A stretch of DNA of 64,000 bases from contig NW_025062477.1 in NCBI RefSeq assembly GCF_000002995.4, positions 9,210,649 to 9,274,648 of the forward strand, given 5' to 3'. This document shows positions 12,156 to 23,845 of this stretch, one piece after another. Position numbers and translations under genes: made by a program. Source of the DNA: Brugia malayi (taxonomy: Eukaryota > Nematoda > Chromadorea > Rhabditida > Onchocercidae). Each line of letters starts with the position of its first letter. Positions within the stretch are counted from its first letter, which is position 1. Under the pieces are notes generated by a model. The model was not told the origin of the DNA. It searched no databases and saw only the letters and a program-made list of their open reading frames with translations.

Positions 12156-15100
12156 ATGGAAGCTCAACTCAAAGCTTTCGAATTCTTAAGTCCTTTTCAA
12201 GATAACCATATAGAAAATGTAAGAAAGTCTAAGATTTTAGAAGGTATGCGTTTTATATTATACTATTTACTTATTTCTACCAGTTCCGAATTTGTAAATT
12301 TAAACTGATTACCAGATTAGTTAAAATTTTCCAGTTTTTTCTTTTTTTTTTTTACAATTTCTATTGTTTAAGGTGTGTTAGCATTTGTGGATGTAAAATT
12401 TGAGAAAACGTCAGTTCTGCATCAAATGTTAAGTGATTTAGGGGCCAGTGTCAATTTACGGTATGTTAGTTTTTTTATGACTATCAGTTCATTGAAGTGT
12501 GAAGTACTTGGTGTTATTTTTCTTTAGTTGTTAGACAAATAAGTGAATTTCATAATTACAGCACATAACACAATATTCTTAGAATTAGTTTTAAGAAACT
12601 AACTTTTTCTGCTGTTTTAAAACTTATTTAAAAAATTTTTTTTTTTGTTCGAAAATTGTCATAAAGATCAAAGTAAAAAATTAGCATAGGCGAGATAATA
12701 AATCTTCTTTTCTTAGATGTGCATTTCATAAAATTTTCTATCTAGACTTTATATATATAATATAAAACAGTTTTTTATGTTCGAAATTCTGCTTTTGTAT
12801 TTTTGAATGAAATTGCTGTCAATAAAAAGATTTCAGCAACTTTAACCATTTCTCTACTGCTTTTGTATTGTTTTTCAGATTTTCAAAAAATATTACTCAT
12901 TTAATATTCTGGAATGGTCGGCAAGAAACGTTAGACAAAGCGCATCGTTTGGGAACAAAAATTTTATTAATTTCGCCTCACTGGGTGTTTAAGTAAATTA
13001 TTGCTATTAAAAATTATTCTTTCCAATTCCTTTCACTTCTTTGCATCAGGTATAGCATAGGCCATAAATTCGATAGTGTCATTTTCTTCTTTTATTTTTT
13101 ATACGAAATAGTAATAAATTTCATAGTCATTTTTATCTACTTCAGATGTTTCATGGATCAAATTCGAGTTGATGAAGCTCCTTTTCTGTTGTATGGTGTA
13201 AAGGATCTTGCTGTTCCGATGAGATTAATGGCTATGGGACGAATGGGAACAATTAATTTGGTATTTGATGATCAGAATAAACCTGTCATTCGTAATGTAA
13301 AATAGTGAAGAAAATTGTAATACTGGATAATTGCTTGTTTATAGCTGAGTACTTAGAAAGCTATAAATAAAAACTTAAGTGAAATCATTTTTTTAATTCT
13401 AGTTTTGATTCCAAAATTACAAGTAAAACTCCACTTGTATGTCTATTTTCAAGATGGTTTAGATGTAAGCATATGTAAATATAATACCGCTAAAACATTC
13501 TTCAGAATTGTCATGGCAGAGCTTTAAATTCATTTGGCAGTTCAGCAAACCACTCACAGATAGTATATGCGATCGAAACGCTCTCTGACCAACTTGCTTC
13601 CAAACTTAGTAGGTTATGTGGATTATAGAGCTATCTCTTTTTAGACTCACATTATTCCATCACATGCATTAATAGAGTTCCCTGTTTTTCTGAGGTTTTT
13701 AACATTAAAATGTCGGCCCACCATATAACAAACATACCTTTAATTTTTAACATTTTCGTTTATTCACTTATTTGTAGTTAGTACAAAAAAAAAGCACCTT
13801 TTAATATTACTCACCATAATGAACACAGCAGTAAGGTTCAATTGCTTTTTTCATCAGTTTTCTCATTTTATTTTAACCACTTTGGTATACTTCTGCAGTA
13901 GTGAATACAATATTAAATTTAAAGTGCTTACCAAGCCTATTCTTGAGTCTTTTTTGTAGGTATCCTCAAAGTGATGTGAGTTATAAAAATTAAAGCTTCT
14001 CCAGTTACATAGATAAGAATAAAGTTGAAAAAAATGGCAAAAATGAAGCATTGTCTTTTCCAGTGGAACAGTCGATGAAAAAAATCTATCATCTTTTTTG
14101 AAAAATTATGATTAAAGAGAGCTATACATAGTAATACAAAAAGCAAGGCTTCTGATTTATTAAATTACACAATTTGTTGTCTCTGAATTCGTGCGAAATT
14201 TCAATCAATAGTTGTTACAGCATCTCCTAATGATAATATTGATGTTGTGGAAGTAATTTCTCCAATTGTGGATCGTGTACGAAAAAGATTGAATGAACTG
14301 AGTGAGTATATTGATATTTATCTTATTATACCAAGAAGTTGAATGGATCTATCGCAAAAAAGAAGAGCGGTAGGAATGAATAAATACTGTAATTTATTAT
14401 GAGAATTAGAGATCTCGGTCACTACAATTATTCGTAAATGGAGATGCTGTTTGTAGATTGTACATGTAATGTAGTTGGGGAAACTTCATTATTAAAACAT
14501 TCTGAGAATAATTTATCCACTGAAGCGTGCAGCATGGATATAGATAAGCAACGACAGACTAAAGGTTTGTGGTTTGTTTTTATGCTTATTTCATGATTAA
14601 ATTTTTAGCAAAGTGAGCAGGTTAACTGGGCAGAAGTAAACATTAAAAATTGAGAAAGAAAATTCTATCAAATTAAAAATTTTCTGCCAAACTTCCAAAT
14701 GTAATATTACTGTTCATAGTACCATTAGCCTTTTGACTGTTGATTTGCCAGTTTGACAGGGGAATCAGTTTAAGCTGTGTGCTTTAGAGAAATTATCCTT
14801 GCTCTTGGTTATATATAAAATTTAAAAACACGGAACATAAATGTAATTTTTTTACATTCAAGGTCATTGTCGAGTCAGTAAACAAAGAAGGCATACGATA
14901 TCGCAAGTATCGATGTTTCATGGGAAATCTGAACTACAATTTACAACTCCTGCAAGAGCAAACTCAACTTCGACTAAATCAGTTAATTTAAATTGACTTT
15001 AATTATATCAAATTTTTTCCCTCTTTTTTTCCCTGTAATTCTGCCGCTCAAAAGTGATTTTTTTTTTTTTGACTTATTAGTGACAAATACTTTATTATAG

Positions 15101-17183
15101 ATAAGTTTGGTAGAAATTACACAAAGTGAACTAGTTAAAAGGCGCGGTCGACCAACAGCTAATTCTGAACAGTTAGCAGAGTACACACCAACTCGTTTTC
15201 ACAGAGTGGGTTTCACGTTTCATAAACTCTGAGTTTTTATAAGTGCTCAATAAAAATTTATTTACATTTAACTGTTCAAAGTTCACGATGGAAATCAACT
15301 TACTGGAATATGGATATATTTTTGTGTCATCGATGTTTGTGAAAAATATCATTTCTAGTAAAAGGTTTTCAGCGTATAAAAAAGTTTGTGCATGAAGAAG
15401 TGCCATTTTATAGACACATCTTTGAATGAGAGGCGAAAATTTTTTTGATACCTCTAACAGTCCACCTAATACATATTTTAGTATTTGCAAAGACGATATC
15501 GTTCCGTAAAAGCAAAACATGCTGCGCAATTAAATACGGAGAAAATGGTATCCATGTATAGAAAAATGATGGACCGGAATTTTTCTGAAATCGTTTCCGG
15601 TGACCGAAAGCTTTTGGCAAGAGGTTTGTCTCGATTTTCATCTAATATAGTTTATATTGTTCTTAAATATCATCTCAGGATGAAATTAACTGAGTTATAT
15701 TACTTATTCTCTCTGAAAGTCTTCATCTCACTGATTTATTAATTCACGTTTTGTATGTTTCAAATTCCAGCTGGATTTCAATATTTTCTCAAATTGTAAA
15801 TTTAGAGATTTTGAAAGTACGGCCGGTAGTGGTACGGACTCGTTCGTCAGTCTTGAATGAATTGCAAAATATTCCCAGCTCGAATGAATTTGTGAAAAAG
15901 AAGAAAATTGCAAAGAAAAGAGTTAAAACTGGTAATATTATACTTTCAGGGATTAGTAAGATGTAAGTTTATGTTTTTTAAACATTTAAAAATTTTTCCC
16001 CTTTTTATTTTTTCACTCCAAAAGCCCAAATAATTGATTTTTGAAATGCAAGTTTTTATTGATTTTCATTGCAGTGAGAGGGAGACAGTTTTCGCAATTA
16101 CTAAAAAATTGGGTGTGCTAAAAATTGCAAGCACTTTTGACGAGCGTACTCGTTATGTAGTGAGTGATCAAGAAGGTATGCGCACAGTTAATGTTATGCG
16201 AGCATTAGTCAAGGGAATACCAATTGTTACAATTGAATGGGTACTATTTTTATTATTTGATATTTGGTAAGGAACCAATGTCTCAAGTTACCTTTTAGAC
16301 AAACTTCTAAGTTTTTAAGTAAATTGATTAATTTATAATAACAATTAATTGCCTAACTTTCGAGTTTTGAATTGCTGTTTAGGTCTAGGACTTCACTCCA
16401 GTGAAGTTTAGAATAATTGTTGTAGCTATAGACAGTAGCTGTATATCTCCCTTTGCTGTTTTTCATTTTTGTTTTTTTAACATTTTTTCTGATTGCAAAA
16501 ACTCACTGATTACAAGGTTCCAATTCCTTTAGTTCCTCGTCTCTTTTTCCAGGCATACCGTTCGTTGGAAATTGGTGGTTGGTTAAAAGGAAATGATTTT
16601 TTTGTTCCAAGATGGAAAAGTGCTCACAAAGCTTGGCTTAATGGTTGCATGTCTCGTTTGTTCTCTACATTAGGACTGTTTTATGTTTCTTCCAAATGCG
16701 AGCCTGAAGCAAGGCATCTTTTGCATCTTATCAAATGTTGTCATGGAAAAGTTAGTCTGGAACTGATTAGCTTCATTTTAAAGTGATTGTTCTTTCTGGT
16801 TAGAAAACATGAGAAATTTTCAAAATTAACAGAAAGGGATTCCAAAGTTTCAGACAACGGAGTCGTTGAATCGAGCTGTTATATTTGTCGCGCCTCAGTT
16901 TGAGTGGAGAGCATTGAAGCAACTCAGGAAGGACATTGATACGCAGGCAACATACATTACAGAAAAATCATTATTGGGTATTGTCAACAACTTACATTTT
17001 TTGAAATATATGAAAGTCTCATTTTTGAAAAAAGTCTGTAATGAATGATAAATTTAACTGCGAGTGTTGTATTACGGAATTGTAGATGTTCATTTTTTAT
17101 CCTCAAAATTTTCTTAATTCAAAAAATTTTTTACAGTTTTTGCAGATTCAATATGCGAGTGTAACATCAGTTTTTTGCTATGA
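12156..17183 (+). CDS. MCPH1: Microcephalin (MCPH1) orthologue, three BRCT domains
   Basis: Fourteen exons join in phase: 12156-12243, 12373-12460, 12879-12992, 13146-13291, 14221-14301, 14457-14564, 14863-14981, 15101-15205, 15482-15623, 15806-15962, 16075-16240, 16553-16750, 16854-16977 and 17146-17183 (1674 nt, 557 aa). Residues ~30-110 are an N-terminal BRCT domain (GVLAFVDVKFEK, ITHLIFWNG, DKAHRLGTKIL, SPHWV). The central part is basic and low in similarity, with an AT-hook-like KRRGRP. Two C-terminal BRCT domains follow (TVNVMRALVKGIPIVTIEW, LEIGGWL, AVIFVAP, ending LDSICECNISFLL). MCPH1 acts in the nucleus in the DNA-damage response and control of chromosome condensation; this is known for the family. 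The exon 4 donor (C|GTAATG) and exon 5 link are the weakest join. The stop right after the BRCT3 end matches the family layout. Confidence 0.88.
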
Positions 17184-18582
17184 CTAGTAATGGAAAATCT
17201 TTTACCCTGCTATGTGATCTTATGCTTTTGAGTTATGAAGTCTGAAAATTCCGAGATTTGTGATAATCTTATAGTCATCGTCTTGAAATTGAGTTATTGT
17301 TCGACTGTGCTTTTAATATTTTGTTGCACTTCAGTTTTTATTATTAAGTCATTATTAAATGCATGAATTATGTTTAATTTAAAATTCGGATATATTGTAT
17401 AACTTAGTGTGCAAGTCTTTCCAAATTCGCAGCTTTCTCTTTAAATATTAGATATTTCCCATACGAATTTTTAGAAATAGGAACTTTACTTTTCCTATAT
17501 TCTTGTTACATATGGATGAAACTGTAGATTTTAAAATTTACACGATAAATTCGGAATTGTTTTTTAAACTTCGTGTTTATTCACTTATCAGTTTTTCAGA
17601 TATACATTAAACTGTAGGCAGTGTTTCCGAAACGTTTTGCTCCAGCTTTCGTTTTTCATCTCGAATTTTTTTTCGAATTTAGTAGAAAGACTGGTAACAG
17701 TCATCTCCTGTGTGTCATAATGCAAATTTAAGTTGTGGAGAGGGAAGGAGTTTCACCGATACCTAATTTATGATCATTTCGATCCTTATATAATTGATGT
17801 TGCATACAGCTATTCCATGAGTATTTCTTTGGCGTTAAGAAGGAAGAAGTTCAAATTTGAACTAATAAATCGGAAAACTTGTCCCATTACGTAGAAAAAC
17901 TGACGGGAGTGAATTACGAAGTAGTTTGGGCATTTCAGTCTGTAAGGTTTAACCTCAGAGGAGAACAGGATGTACTCGCAACGAGTTAAACGACATGCAG
18001 CAGCAAGATGGACGTACCGTTCGACAGCTGGCATATTGCACTTCTCAACATTTTAGGTCGTGTCACCGTCTTCGTTGTCATCACCGTTGTGGGCATTTGT
18101 TGTATTGATTCATTAAATTCGTCGCTGCAACAGCCGCTAGTCGCTGGCGCTTGACGCAGCAACAGCTGTAGCAGTGATGGTAGCAGCATCGTTCTGTGTT
18201 CCCCGCTTTCACCCATTTCTCCCCCTCTTTCTCGAACTCTATATTTTCACTTAGTTTGCTTACTCTTGAAAGCATTTGTTGAGCAGAAGTACGAATGAAT
18301 AAGTGCTAGACAAGATCTCATCTCACCTCCCTTCACCTCATCTTATCTTACCTTCCTTCAGTTATTTTAAAGATACTCTCATCCTCCATTTTTGGCTTCT
18401 GTCTTCAAGAACTGATCTATAGCGGTTTCTCGTTATTACTTATCTTTTACGATAAGTAGTAACGAGTCGCAATATACAACGTTGCATAGAATAGAACTAA
18501 CTGAATAATACTTTAAATATCTTCAAATTTAAAACTAACTGTAACACTATAGGTATTATTTTTAATTTAGTTTTCAGATCAA
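17184..18582. other. Intergenic, with GC-richer patch
   Basis: 3' flank of MCPH1 and 5' flank of the MADF gene. A GC-richer patch (about 17980-18240) stands out from the AT-rich surroundings and contains a small open frame at 18008-18154. No other supported feature. Confidence 0.5.
18008..18154 (+). CDS. Small ORF with one predicted membrane segment
   Basis: A 48-codon frame starting MDVPFDSWHIALLNILGR contains one strongly hydrophobic stretch (about residues 9-33, ending VVITVVGICCI). It lies ~430 bp upstream of the MADF gene in a GC-richer island. It may be a small membrane protein, an upstream ORF in the MADF 5' UTR, or chance. No homology is recognised. Minus-strand frames overlap it, so strand is also uncertain. 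Confidence 0.2.
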   Translation: MDVPFDSWHIALLNILGRVTVFVVITVVGICCIDSLNSSLQQPLVAGA

Positions 18583-21353
18583 ATGGTGAAAATGTGGAAT
18601 GACGATTCTCGCCTCATTTTAATTGAGGAAGTACGAAAGCGTCGCGAAGTTTGGGAATACAAAAAGGTTCAATTTTTTAACATTTTCTTTATCATTCCGC
18701 TTAATCTACTGTTTGTCATGCCCTTCACTTACTTATAGTCCAAAGATTGGTAGTCTTTTCCTATGATAGTCCAAAGATTGGCAGTCTTTTCTTATGAAAG
18801 TTAAAACAATTTCATATTTCAAACAATTCCAAATCAGTAATAAATTTCTTATATATTGATGATAATCAATTATCACAATATCATATGTTTTCTTAATAGT
18901 TAGCGAAGTTAATGGCAACTTTATTTAGTTTAAACATATTTTCGAATGGAATTGTTGAAGTAAATAAAGTTTACCTCTCTTACATTCGGATACTAAAAAT
19001 TTTCTTCCACACTCATTTCTAACGTAAAGATTACTGCATTTGGATATACATTATTTACAGTTTTACTCTCCATTCGACTGTATCAACACTGCTTGGTTGA
19101 AAATTGAATACTAATCAATGTTCTGTGGGTTTCACACCATCCTTTAAAAACACATTTATGAAATTTATTTGGATGTTCAAAAAAACTTCCCCAGTCATAA
19201 TTTTATCTTCAGTTTTCAAACATTTCCTTTCTAACATTCACAATCCGTTCAATAATAAAGAACACTTCTCTCGTGCTATTTCATGAAACGAATGTAGTTG
19301 TAGGAGCGTTATGCGACTTCGGAAAGGAAGAAAGAGTTGTTTGCAGAAGTCGCAGATGCACTTAATGCTTCCGGTTTAGTAACAGCCGGTCTATACACAG
19401 GTCCTCCATGCTTTGTTTTTTCGTTTATTTTCAAGTGTCACCATGCCTTAATGATTTCTTTGATTTTTGAAACATGCGTATCTTTGTGAATGTCATGAAT
19501 GATTGTACTGATGTTAGTGAAACAATTTCAGCGTCATATGCTGAAATGTTTAAATTATTGCAGTCGTTTCCTAACTGTTGATTGCAGAATTCGGTTCGTG
19601 TTAAGTATTTTTTTCATTTTCAGTAGTTTCTTTTCTAAACTATCTTTTTAGAAGAAGATGTTCGTACACAATGGAAGAATCTGAAAGATACGTTTAAAAG
19701 GAAACTTAAAAGACGCCAGGCGGAAGTCAATGCAGGTTATGAGGACGCGGAACCAACTTGGCGATTCTGGAGCAAAATGCAATTCGTTAAGAATAATTTT
19801 GGTCCAGATCGAAATCGGTCTTCTGCATTGAGCAGGTAATCAGTTGGCAATTCTCAAACTGTTCTTTTCAGGGAATAGGAATTATCGAGAATTTTGAAAG
19901 CAAATGGATTTTAAAGATATAGAAAAAGAAAGTTTGCCAGCAATTTATTAGATTAAAAAAATTTTGAAGAAATCAAATTCGTACTGCAGCACAGTTTTGG
20001 TAGAAAACACACCTAATACGCTGGAGAAATTGATCAGTTCTCTTGTCGAGAAACAGATGTCTGATGACAGCAATAACAGCATAGAGTATGATTTTATTGT
20101 TACATTTCAGTTAATGTGCCATCGAAGAGTAAAATTGGCCTGCTGATTTTGTTTTCAAATTTCTTGAATATAATTCAGTTTGGCAATAAATATGTTAATT
20201 TTCTTCCAGCAGTTGCTTTGAAGTATACCTACAGGAATTTTGCTTTGTTAGTTTGTTGTTTTTAGGATTTAATTACACAGAATTTCTCTGGAGTTTGTCG
20301 CACAGTTTTTGCATATTCATCATTTGTCAACTGACATGTACTTTTACAGTGGACAGATAATGAATGCAACAGAGCTACCATCAGTCGCATCAACTTCCCT
20401 TCCCATTCCTTCTGCAAACAACAGTAGCAATAACAGTTGTAACAAGAGCACTCTCAGTAATACAAACACTGTTATACCTGATATTCAAGTCACATCAACT
20501 GCAACACCTACAATAGAAATGCATATAGCTCAGTTTGTTCCACCTAACATCAATTATTTGGAGGTATGTCGTAAGATAGTTTTTCTGTTTTCAAATTAAA
20601 AATTTTACTGTTTTTTGAGCGAATTTGATCCTTCCATCCACTTCTAACAGTTATGTACATTGTCAGTGTACAATGATATGAAGTGTAATGGTTCTTAATT
20701 CTCAAATAAATAACGATATCTCTTTTTATTCCAAAATTAAAGAGCTTTTTAAATAAACTGAGTTGTCTGCTAATAAATCATTCTGTCGTCAATATTTTAT
20801 ATATCGGCATTAATTTTACTATATAAAACCACTGGTACTAAATTATTCAGCAATGCCATTCATTGCAGGGCATAGCATCTCACTCACCATTGTCACAACA
20901 TCTTGGATTTGACTCAAATAAATTGAGATCACCTTCACCGGTTAATCCGGAAATACATCCTTGTGCAAGTGCTTTAGCTGATCTTCAGAAAAAGGCAATG
21001 AAGAGGAAAGTATCGGAAGCAAGCAACGAGGATTTGCAAAATATGCAGGAGCCAGACGATGAATGCGCCTGGTTTGGTAAGTTTTACCAAATTACTGTAT
21101 ATTATTATAACATATTCATGTGATATATTAGTCTTTTCTATGGTAGAGAATTTATGTTTATATATAATTTTAGTGTATGCAATAAAATCCTAAAATATTC
21201 GGAATTCTAGGTCGAAGTGTATCAAGTGCGTTACGCCGACTTTGCTTGACATCACCACTTTCTGCACTTACTCTCAAAAAGCAGATCTCAGATTTGATAT
21301 ATGAGGCGGAAATCAAGCAATTAATACGTCATCGAAAAACAGGGCATTCGTAA
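18583..21353 (+). CDS. MADF-domain putative DNA-binding protein
   Basis: Seven exons join in phase: 18583-18666, 19304-19373 (or to 19388), 19652-19835, 19990-20085, 20350-20563, 20869-21076 and 21211-21353, giving 332 (or 337) aa. Residues ~1-95 form a MADF domain, a Myb/SANT-related DNA-binding fold: DDSRLILIEEVRKRREVWE, then VRTQWKNLKDTFKRKLKRR, then EPTWRFWSKMQFVKNNF. A Ser/Asn/Thr-rich linker follows. The C-terminal ~45 residues (SSALRRLCLTSP, LKKQISDLIYEAEIK) resemble the interaction tail found in such factors. Likely a nuclear transcription regulator. The ATG lies five bases after TTTTCAG, a likely trans-splice acceptor. Both exon 2 donors keep the frame; the shorter gives the more usual MADF spacing. 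Confidence 0.85.
18736..18797. repeat. Tandem 31-bp duplication
   Basis: Two adjacent 31-bp copies (18736-18766 and 18767-18797), both starting TAGTCCAAAGATTGG, differ at only two positions. They lie in intron 1 of the MADF gene. Confidence 0.95.
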
Positions 21354-21753
21354 AAAAATCTTGTCGTTATCAGCGCTTGAGTTGAAAAAGAAACCAAGAG
21401 GACTCAGTCCTCGGAATTATACTAAATATAGTAAGAATGAAAGTACTGGAGATTGTAAGTCTCAAATGATACAGTTTAGCAGTTCTTCTAGAGAAGGATC
21501 TGTGCACTGAACAGTCGATGTTTATCGTTCAGCGATGTTTTTCAATTTTTTCAAATCACACTGTTATTAATATAATGTATGACATAAATGGTGCATATTT
21601 GTTACAGAAATCGCGAAAGAACTTAATTATTGCTTACTAAGATGATAAATTTTTGAATCTCATTCCTAAGCTTCAGGTTATGGTTATCATGACAATTTTC
21701 TAAGACTTCAGTCAAGAAGTTTAAAAAAATTGTGGGAAAAGCTAAATCATCGA

Positions 21754-21850
21754 AACTATCACCGTTTTATGGAGAAGTTTTTATAATATAATTTGCGGGT
21801 AATATTGTAAGTTATTTCTATTGCTGTATGAAAGTACTGTACAGCTTTAA
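21754..21850. repeat. ~95-bp diverged direct repeat, copy 1
   Basis: It shares GGTAATATTGTAAGTTATTT and TGTATGAAAGT and flanking bases with 22955-23052, roughly 80% or more identical by eye, in the same orientation. Confidence 0.75.
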
Positions 21851-22954
21851 TAATAAAGTTTATAATTAATAAAGTTAGAAAAATTTAACATTTCGCCTTA
21901 TTGCTTTTTATTGAATATGATCATAATTCTTATGTTTTGATAATCAAAAGATGCAGATAAAAGCTATAAAATGTTAGAAAAGTGACATGACTTATACATT
22001 TTCAACATGTTTTTAAAGGTAAAATGAGTTCTTCTTGGTTTAATTTCAAAATACTTCGTGTGTGCTGCTTTTATATGACATTAAATGTACATGAACATTC
22101 CTCGCTAAATTAATTTAAATTAAATTGATATAAACTTCTCTTAGTTACGATGTAGTAACGGGGTCAAAAAATCCCAATCATCTATTGCAAACTACAAATC
22201 ACTTTCCAACCAATTACGGACCGTTTGCAAAAGTCCTTCATTTCATGTATTAAAAAAAAAGCAAATTTTCTGTGCTAATAATGTTTCAGGGTGTTAGTAA
22301 ATAGTTCAAACAAAGCAAGGTAGAGAAATATGTGAAAGGAAAAATAAAAAAAACTGAAAAAAAAGCTGTGCAGGAGTACACAAAACAATTTTCGTTTTTT
22401 TTTTTTTTTTCGAATGAAGTTTTGACTAAACATTTCTGAATGATATATACATTGCACTGAGAATAACTCAGCAATTATTGCTTTTGTTTTCTCTTCTTTG
22501 TAAGGTGATGATGGATGATAGATCATTTACCGTATTATGTGTTCGACAGAATAAAGTTGATTAGAACAGAGTAAAAAAATAAATTTGCTAAAATGATGTG
22601 CTAAATAAGCCATATTCACACAGATTGTTTCAGTTGATTTTAAATTGCGATTAAAGATAAGCTAAGAAAACATCTTTTTAAAATTGGTAAAAAATGTCAG
22701 TTACATCAATGAGGACAGTGATGGACAAAACTTTGTATATTATCACCATGCGATGATAAAGAAAAAATTGATGAATATGAAAACAGAGTACAGGCAGTAA
22801 GATTACTATGAAAAAAGACTCATCGTCTGTTATAATGAGCACAGACAAAAAGAATGGTTCGTGCTATTCTCTTCAAAATGCAAAAGGCTTGGATATACAT
22901 TTATTTTACAATATTTATAAAGCTAAAAAATTAGCTTTTTTTATATTGCTGTAT

Positions 22955-23052
22955 GAATTATCATCCTTTTGTGAAAAAGCTTTTTCAACATAATTTACAG
23001 GTAATATTGTAAGTTATTTGTATCGTTGTATGAAAGTGTTGTACACCTTTAG
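22955..23052. repeat. ~95-bp diverged direct repeat, copy 2
   Basis: This is the second copy of the 21754-21850 segment, 1.2 kb downstream. Both end near a TGTACA and an A-rich or AATAAA stretch. Confidence 0.75.
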
Positions 23053-23845
23053 CAGCCGTTTACCGAAATAAAATTTTCGTTTGGATTCTACATAAATATA
23101 TATCATAGTCATATGATTTGATGTTAAGGATGCTTTAATATTTTTAAGTGAAAATAGTTTTGAGTCATTGCTTTAAGTTATTTTAGAAATAGTAATAGGT
23201 AATTCCTGTTAAACTAACGCGAATCAAATTTTTACATCCTATAATAGTATTTTTCATCATATGTACACAGTTTGACTATTCTGATGCTAATTTCATTATT
23301 GGCATTTAATTAAATTAGAACATGTTAGAAGTTTCTTCAACTCGACTTCCTTGATACGCAAAGAGCAATTGATGGAATGAGGAAAGATATTCATTTGTTT
23401 GTTTCTTTATAAAACTTATGAAAGTATGTGAATTAAATTTCTCATGCTATATCTGATGCGAATCCTTTTATTTCAAGTCATATTGAATTCTTCTCCCAAC
23501 TGCATCAGATGGAGACACTGATTCATAACCATTTTGAAACAGGGCTCGAGATATTTGTGTTGAGGATGGTTGCTATGGCGTTTTCGTTATCAATTTTTCG
23601 ATTAGCAGTTTTCGATTAGCAGTTTACCTTTCTGACGGTATTATTGCTTATTTAATCATTTGTTTACCTGTCCTTTAATTTACTCGGCAATTACTCGTTT
23701 GCTTACTAGTGATCGTTTTCTTAATTGTTTAAAAATTTAGATTACCAAATTTTCTCAAATTTTATGTGTACCAACAACTGATGATTCATCACATAGTTTG
23801 CATAAAATCTTTTCAAAGTTTTTTGTAGTTTTTATATTTTGATAA

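Larger units (their letters stand above)
21354..23845. other. Intergenic region with a dispersed repeat pair
   Basis: This is the 3' flank of the MADF gene and the 5' flank of IFT57. Two AATAAA-type signals near 21850-21875 are plausible poly(A) signals for the MADF gene. A ~95-bp segment occurs twice, at about 21754-21850 and 22955-23052. No supported coding exon on either strand. Confidence 0.5.

Noticed and set aside
15932..15949. Possible 18-nt intron inside MCPH1 exon 10 (GGTAAT...TTTCAG)
   Set aside because: It has donor- and acceptor-like ends and keeps the frame, but 18 nt is too short for a normal intron, and reading through gives IILSGISKI, which fits the start of the second BRCT domain.
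22275..22526. Minus-strand frames rich in Phe and Lys
   Set aside because: They come from poly-T/poly-A tracts; no splice signals, start context or motif.
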